From the NCBI GenBank assembly GCA_030146615.1, contig JASLBL010000129.1, positions 1-12,081 on the forward strand: a DNA stretch of 12,081 nt, in the 5' to 3' direction. The position numbers were made by a program, and so were the translations under genes. How positions within the stretch are numbered: the stretch's first letter is position 1; every line of letters begins with the position of its first letter. Below, one piece after another: positions 7,951 through 12,081 of this stretch. The notes beneath the pieces were generated by a model. The model searched no databases and was not told the origin of the DNA. It worked only from the letters and a program-made list of their open reading frames with translations. Source of the DNA: Actinomycetes bacterium. Its GTDB lineage: Bacteria > Actinomycetota > CALGFH01.

Positions 7951-7951
<1 letters not shown>
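6524..7951 (-). CDS. DUF2079 polytopic membrane protein (canonical copy)
   Basis: A 475-residue protein of the DUF2079 family, GT-C-like membrane proteins of unproven function. The first TM helix covers residues 8-28, then FGTFGYDMGLYDQGIWLLS from 33, TIRGLHFFEHHVNLI near 60-75, WHFHPDALV, CKEDAAL in a mid-protein loop, about ten TM helices in all, and an outer C-terminal domain with SASYNLIPHLTHRTFAYEYPNPW. All the motifs that I associate with the family are present, unlike in the plus-strand paralogue at 3089-5230. The two are clearly homologous along the whole core, including the tails (NLVPHL/NLIPHL, EFPNPF/EYPNPW, LLGEQ/LLGDQ). The GTG start at 7951 overlaps the prfB stop by one base (TAGTG), so translation is probably coupled to prfB termination. 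The stop is TAG. Confidence 0.9.
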
Positions 7952-9055
<1,104 letters not shown>

Positions 9056-9067
9056 GGCTGCGGTCTC

Positions 9068-9748
9068 CTAGGGCTCGGCGGTGCCGTGCAATGGTACCGA
9101 GCCGGGACGGCTGGTGTTCGAGCGCTCCAGCCGCAGCAGGTTGCTCTGGAACTCGAGCACCCACTCGGCCGTCTCCTGCTGGAGCAGGGCGGCCACGTCG
9201 TCGGAGAAGGCCCGCAACAGGGCCAGGCGGTTCTGGACCTGCTTGGGGTCGACGGTCCGCGACGCGCTGCGGGCGCACTCGGCCGCCCAGTCGTACTGGA
9301 GCTGCTCCAGGCGGCGCTCCAGGGCCTGGGCGGTGGTCATGGACCGCATCCAGCCCGAGGAGAGGCCGAAGAACCGGTCGAAGCCGATGCAGGCGGCGGC
9401 CAGGGCCAACAGCACATACCCCCAGGCGGTGCGGCTGGGCCCGGGGGCGGCGGCGTCGAGCAGGGGCTGGAGGCCGCCGGCGGTGACCAGGACGATGGCC
9501 AGCAGGCGCAGGCCCCGCGACCAGATGCGCTTGCCCCGCTTGTCCTGGAGGTACCAGTCGGTGGCCTCGATGGCCCGGCCCTCGGCGTAGCGGTAGAGCT
9601 GGGTCAGGGCGGCCTCGGTGTCGTGCCACTGCTCCATGGCCGCCGTCGGGAACGGCCCGGCCCGCAGGTCGCGGCGACGCCGTCGCCGCTCGGGCCGCGG
9701 CCCCGCCGTCGGCTCCTCAACGCTCGTGGTGGCTTCCTGGATCGCCAT
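9068..9748 (-). CDS. SLATT-like two-TM protein
   Basis: A 226-residue protein. An Arg-rich, probably disordered N-terminus (about 1-37) precedes a helical segment (MEQWHDTEAALTQLYRYAE) and two TM helices, at about 80-100 (GLRLLAIVLVTAGGLQPLL) and 107-126 (AWGYVLLALAAACIGFDRF). The distinctive FDRFFGLSSGWMRSMTTAQALERRLEQLQYDWAAE follows, then a long helical C-terminus. The two-TM unit followed by FDRFFG-SS-WMR-TTA matches my recollection of SLATT domains, proposed as membrane effectors tied to nucleotide-second-messenger conflict systems (Burroughs and colleagues). No cyclase, SLOG or other sensor is visible nearby, so a defence role is not supported by context. The ATG at 9748 has GGAGG seven bases upstream. 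The TAG at 9070-9068 lies 12 bases before prfB and forms part of its AGGAG site, so the two genes are probably co-transcribed and coupled. Confidence 0.7.
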   Translation of the reverse strand: MAIQEATTSVEEPTAGPRPERRRRRRDLRAGPFPTAAMEQWHDTEAALTQLYRYAEGRAIEATDWYLQDKRGKRIWSRGLRLLAIVLVTAGGLQPLLDAAAPGPSRTAWGYVLLALAAACIGFDRFFGLSSGWMRSMTTAQALERRLEQLQYDWAAECARSASRTVDPKQVQNRLALLRAFSDDVAALLQQETAEWVLEFQSNLLRLERSNTSRPGSVPLHGTAEP

Positions 9749-9913
9749 CCTCCGCCCTCCCCGGCTCGTGTCACCGACCGACCGGCGCTATCGTCGCATA
9801 CTTGTCAAAGTGGACCCCGACCCTGGTCGGCCGGGCCGGCAGAACTGATGGGAATCTCCAGGCGGTTCGAGGAGTTCCCCTCCAGATCCGCTCGCGCCCC
9901 CCAGCGAGGTCCC
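9749..9913. promoter_or_regulatory. Divergent intergenic region between the SLATT-prfB run and the cupredoxin operon
   Basis: These 165 bases must hold promoters for both directions unless transcription begins elsewhere. On the minus strand a perfect TTGACA complements 9803-9808, but no good -10 sits 16-18 bases downstream. On the plus strand TATCGT at 9789-9794 fits TAnnnT, with only a poor GTGTCA at 9768-9773 as -35. The central 9785-9815 is the most AT-rich part of the gap, as expected of promoter DNA. The segment from 9848 also stays open in frame with the cupredoxin, so its start could be as early as ATG 9848. Confidence 0.3.
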
Positions 9914-10399
9914 ATGTCCATGCAACGTCCCCCATGGCTGGTCGTCGTCCTGCTCGTGGTCGCCCTGGTCAGCACCGTCGGCTGGGCGCTCTCGGCCCGC
10001 CGGCAGGCCCCGGCCGGCCAGGCCACCGCGGCCGCCGCCGTCCAGGCCGGCGCCAACGCCGGCCACGCCCACGGCGGCACCGCCCAGAACGCCCCGCCGA
10101 TGGCGCCGCGCGACGGCGTCCTGGCCATGACCGTGCCCCCGCTGCCCAAGACGGCGGTCAACTTCATCTGGAAGCCGGAGCACGTGCTGGTCGCGGCCGG
10201 CCAGAAGGTCACTCTCAAGGTCGCCAACGCCGACTACATGCAGCACAACTTCACCTTCAAGCCGGCCAAGGTCGCCAAGAACCTGCCCGTCGACGCCACC
10301 ACCACGATCAAGCTGACCGCCCCGGCCAAGCCCGGCGTCTACATCTTCTACTGCAAGTACCACCTCCAGATGATGGAGGGCGCCATCACGGTGCGGTGA
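9914..10399 (+). CDS. Membrane-anchored cupredoxin
   Basis: A 161-residue exported blue-copper-type protein. Residues 7-27 (WLVVVLLVVALVSTVGWAL) form a signal anchor. A linker rich in Ala, Gly and His (GHAHGG near 49-54) leads to a cupredoxin domain from about 80 to the end. Predicted copper ligands are His111 (MQHNF), Cys147 and His150 (FYCKYH), and Met153 or Met154 (LQMMEG). The C-x2-H-x2-M spacing resembles the Cupredoxin_1 type. Inferred function is electron transfer or copper handling on the outer face of the membrane. ATG 9914 is chosen for the GAGG four bases upstream; ATG 9920 (ten bases from the same site) and ATG 9848 are alternatives. It is followed after 16 bases by the next plus-strand gene, and stops with TGA. 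Confidence 0.9.
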   Translation: MSMQRPPWLVVVLLVVALVSTVGWALSARRQAPAGQATAAAAVQAGANAGHAHGGTAQNAPPMAPRDGVLAMTVPPLPKTAVNFIWKPEHVLVAAGQKVTLKVANADYMQHNFTFKPAKVAKNLPVDATTTIKLTAPAKPGVYIFYCKYHLQMMEGAITVR

Positions 10400-10415
10400 G
10401 AGGACGACCGACCCG

Positions 10416-11789
10416 ATGCACCCGACCCACCCCCGCCGACGGCCCTGGCCGACCGTCCTGCTGTTGCTGGTGACCGCCCTGCTGGTCGCCCTGGCGGCGG
10501 TGGTCGTGGTCGCGCCCCCGGCGGGGGCGTCACACCCGCTCGGGGGGACGGAGCCGAGCAACTACCAGACCCGGGTCCTGGGCGTGCGGCCGGCCGTGGC
10601 GGGGGTCTCGGTCGAGGTGGTCGACGGCGGCACCCGGCTGCGCCTCAACAACGGCAGCGGCCGCGAGGTGGTCGTGCTCGGCTACCAGTCCGAGCCCTGG
10701 CTGCGGGCCGGGCCCGGCGAGTCCGTCACCTGGCACGACCACCGGGCCCACTGGGAGGCCGGGGAGCCGCCCGCCCAGCTCCGGCGGTCGCCCGGGTCGG
10801 CCCAGGTCGCCGTTCCCAGATGGACCATTGAGCTCCGCACCGGCAGGCGCCTCGTCGACGTGGTCGGCGAGGTCCGCTGGGTGCCGGGGCCGTCGCCGCT
10901 GCCATGGCTGGCCGGGGCCGCAGTGCTGGCCATGGCGGTGGTGGCGGCCACCCGGGGCCGCCGCTGGCTCGGCGCCCTGGTCGCCGCCCTCGCGCTGCTG
11001 GTCGCCCTCGACCTGGTCCAGCTGGCCGGCGCCTGGATCGAGGCCCGGCCCCCGCTGGCCGGCAAGCTGCTCACGCTCGGCGCGTCGGCCGCCGGGTGGG
11101 TCCTGGCCGCCCTGGCCGTCCGCCAGCTCCTTCGGCGCCGGCTCGAGAGCGGCCTGTTCCAGCTCCTCCTCGCCGCCGGCCTCCTCACCCTGGTCAGCGG
11201 CCTCGGCGACCTCGGGTTCCTGCTTCGTTCCCAGCTCGCCAACACCCTCCCCGACCAGCTGGTCCGAACCGCCGTCGCCGCCAAGCTGGGCCTCGGCACC
11301 GGCGCCCTGACCGCCGCCGCCCTGCAGCTCCGGGTCCTGCTCGCCGCCCAGCCCACCGCCGGCATGCTCGCCGAGGGTGCGCTCGCCGGGGGTGTGGACA
11401 CCCGTCGGCACGCCCTTCAGCCGTCGGCTACGCTCCCCCACCGGGGGGGCCGCGATCCGCGGCCCGGGTTCGAGCGGGCCCGCCGGCCGGGGTCCGGGCT
11501 CGAGGGCGCCCAGTTCGATGACGCCCCGCCAGGACCCCTGTTGTGGGACTGGGACGACGAGCCGTTCGACTTCGACGACCTCGAGGACTGGGACCACCCG
11601 GCGCCCCTCAGCGAGCGGTTCGGCCCGGGCCGGGTTCCCGAGCTGCACGTTGTCGGGGGGCGGGCCAGCCGACGGCCGGAACCGGCGTCGGCCACCTCCG
11701 GCTCGACCTCGGCCACGGTGCTGCCCTGGCCGAGCCACCGCCGTCCACCTACCTTCGTTGACGATCCCGACCTTCCAGGAGGCGCATAA
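10416..11789 (+). CDS. Exported multi-TM protein with WHDHRxHW motif and acidic tail
   Basis: A 457-residue protein of unknown function. A signal peptide (RRRPW then a hydrophobic run, likely cleavage after AGA near residue 38) leads to an outer domain of about 120 residues with HPLGGTEPSNYQTRVLGVRP, NNGSGREVVVLGY at about 78-90, the His-rich WHDHRAHW at 106-113, VPRWTIEL and GEVRWVPGPSPLPWL. About five TM helices follow up to residue 315. The tail of about 120 residues is low-complexity, with the dispersed repeat (SATLPHRG) and an acidic stretch DWDDEPFDFDDLEDWDHP. I recall similar actinobacterial hypothetical proteins next to copper proteins; those I remember carry extra residues between the GY-EP-LR-GP segment and WHDHR, which are absent here. 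The His-rich motif could bind metal (inference). It starts 16 bases after the cupredoxin stop and ends in TAA, overlapping the next ATG (TAATG). Confidence 0.8.
   Translation: MHPTHPRRRPWPTVLLLLVTALLVALAAVVVVAPPAGASHPLGGTEPSNYQTRVLGVRPAVAGVSVEVVDGGTRLRLNNGSGREVVVLGYQSEPWLRAGPGESVTWHDHRAHWEAGEPPAQLRRSPGSAQVAVPRWTIELRTGRRLVDVVGEVRWVPGPSPLPWLAGAAVLAMAVVAATRGRRWLGALVAALALLVALDLVQLAGAWIEARPPLAGKLLTLGASAAGWVLAALAVRQLLRRRLESGLFQLLLAAGLLTLVSGLGDLGFLLRSQLANTLPDQLVRTAVAAKLGLGTGALTAAALQLRVLLAAQPTAGMLAEGALAGGVDTRRHALQPSATLPHRGGRDPRPGFERARRPGSGLEGAQFDDAPPGPLLWDWDDEPFDFDDLEDWDHPAPLSERFGPGRVPELHVVGGRASRRPEPASATSGSTSATVLPWPSHRRPPTFVDDPDLPGGA
11423..11447 (+). repeat. Dispersed 25-bp repeat, copy 2 (hairpin core, in-frame)
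   Basis: Identical over 25 bases to 3601-3625, with the CCCCC-ACC-GGGGG hairpin at its 3' end and CCCTTC just upstream as in copy 1. Here it starts the low-complexity C-terminal tail of the 457-residue protein, directly after the last conserved membrane segment and a Gly-rich stretch. It is read in the same frame (SATLPHRG). Confidence 0.8.
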
Positions 11790-12081
11790 TGCAGGCCAGC
11801 GAGACCGAGCCCAACGGCGGCATTGTCGCCGCGACCGTCGCCGCCGGCGCCGGCTGCGCGGCCCTCGGCCTGCTCACAGTCGGCGCGGCCGCCTCGACCG
11901 AGTTCGCCGACCTCCTCAACCTCTACGCCCCCTCCGGTCCCCTCACCGGCAAGGCCACGGTGGCCTCGATCATCTACCTGATCGTCTGGATCAACCTCCA
12001 CTTCCGCCTCCGCGACCGCGAGCTCAGCCTCTCCAAGGGCTTCCTGCTGACCATGTTCCTGCTCGTGATCGGCCTGGTCGG
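11789..12081 (+). CDS. Small polytopic membrane protein (C-terminus cut by window edge)
   Basis: 97 codons are present and the frame is open at the window edge. The ATG overlaps the preceding TAA by one base (TAATG) and has a strong AGGAGG at 11777-11782, six bases upstream, so this is a well supported start and probably the third gene of the cupredoxin operon. TM helix 1 is about 11-36 (GGIVAATVAAGAGCAALGLL onward), then ASTEFADLLNLYAPSGPLTGKATV, TM helix 2 about 60-76 (SIIYLIVWINLHF), a charged loop RLRDRELSLSK, and TM helix 3 entering the window end. The phrase LNLYAPSGPLTGK-T followed by a TM helix resembles small membrane proteins of about 100 residues that I have seen in diverse bacteria; their function is unknown to me. 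Confidence 0.85.
   Translation, partial: MQASETEPNGGIVAATVAAGAGCAALGLLTVGAAASTEFADLLNLYAPSGPLTGKATVASIIYLIVWINLHFRLRDRELSLSKGFLLTMFLLVIGLV

Noticed and set aside
9068..9748. The SLATT-like gene as part of a defence island
   Set aside because: No nucleotide cyclase, SLOG, nuclease, toxin-antitoxin or mobile element gene is visible around it; the neighbours are housekeeping or envelope genes.
9803..9808. Perfect TTGACA on the minus strand as a defined promoter for the SLATT-prfB run
   Set aside because: No acceptable -10 hexamer lies 16-18 bases downstream, so it is mentioned only as part of the intergenic region.

Overview
The window is very GC-rich with strongly GC-biased third codon positions. 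It carries a ribosome release factor 2 gene (prfB) and, further along the same strand, ftsE. The prfB-ftsE(-ftsX-smpB) order is a classic actinobacterial arrangement, so an uncultured or deep-branching Actinomycetota-like organism is the best guess (inference; there is no rRNA in the window). Because of the GC bias, almost every gene is shadowed by long open frames on the other strand, which are not genes.

Layout, left to right. (1) 1-673, minus: ftsE, the ATPase of the FtsEX divisome ABC system, cut at its C-terminus by the window edge. (2) 786-7951: an envelope-glycan block between ftsE and prfB. It holds a large polytopic PTPS-related membrane protein (minus), a DUF2079 polytopic protein with an unusual N-terminal extension (plus), a dolichyl/polyprenyl-phosphate sugar synthase-like GT2 enzyme (plus, ATGA overlap), a GtrA-type membrane protein (minus, convergent and overlapping the GT2 tail) and a second, canonical DUF2079 protein (minus, joined to prfB by a TAGTG overlap). 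(3) 7951-9055, minus: prfB, complete only when read through a textbook +1 programmed frameshift. (4) 9068-9748, minus: a SLATT-like two-TM protein directly upstream of prfB. (5) 9914 to the right edge, plus: a membrane-anchored cupredoxin, a 457-residue secreted/membrane protein, and the start of a small polytopic membrane protein, tightly spaced as an operon.

How the parts may work together (inference). The GT2 could load a sugar on a polyprenyl phosphate at the inner leaflet. GtrA could move or present it across the membrane. The GT-C-like DUF2079 and PTPS-related proteins could transfer it to an outer acceptor. The block sits between a translation-termination gene and a cell-division/peptidoglycan-hydrolysis gene, and one of its members is translationally coupled to prfB. 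The cupredoxin operon looks like an exported copper or redox module and is separate from the rest.

The most unusual signals are: a 25-bp identical repeat with a hairpin core, sitting in the same reading frame inside low-complexity parts of two unrelated genes (3601-3625 and 11423-11447); the prfB frameshift site, together with an SPY instead of SPF codon-recognition tripeptide; a SLATT-like protein in the prfB operon; and a pair of DUF2079 paralogues, one of which has lost conserved loop residues and gained about 235 N-terminal residues with an 18-bp tandem repeat in the linker. No tRNA, rRNA, CRISPR array, insertion sequence or clear intrinsic terminator was seen, and no stretch over 300 bases lacks a gene.
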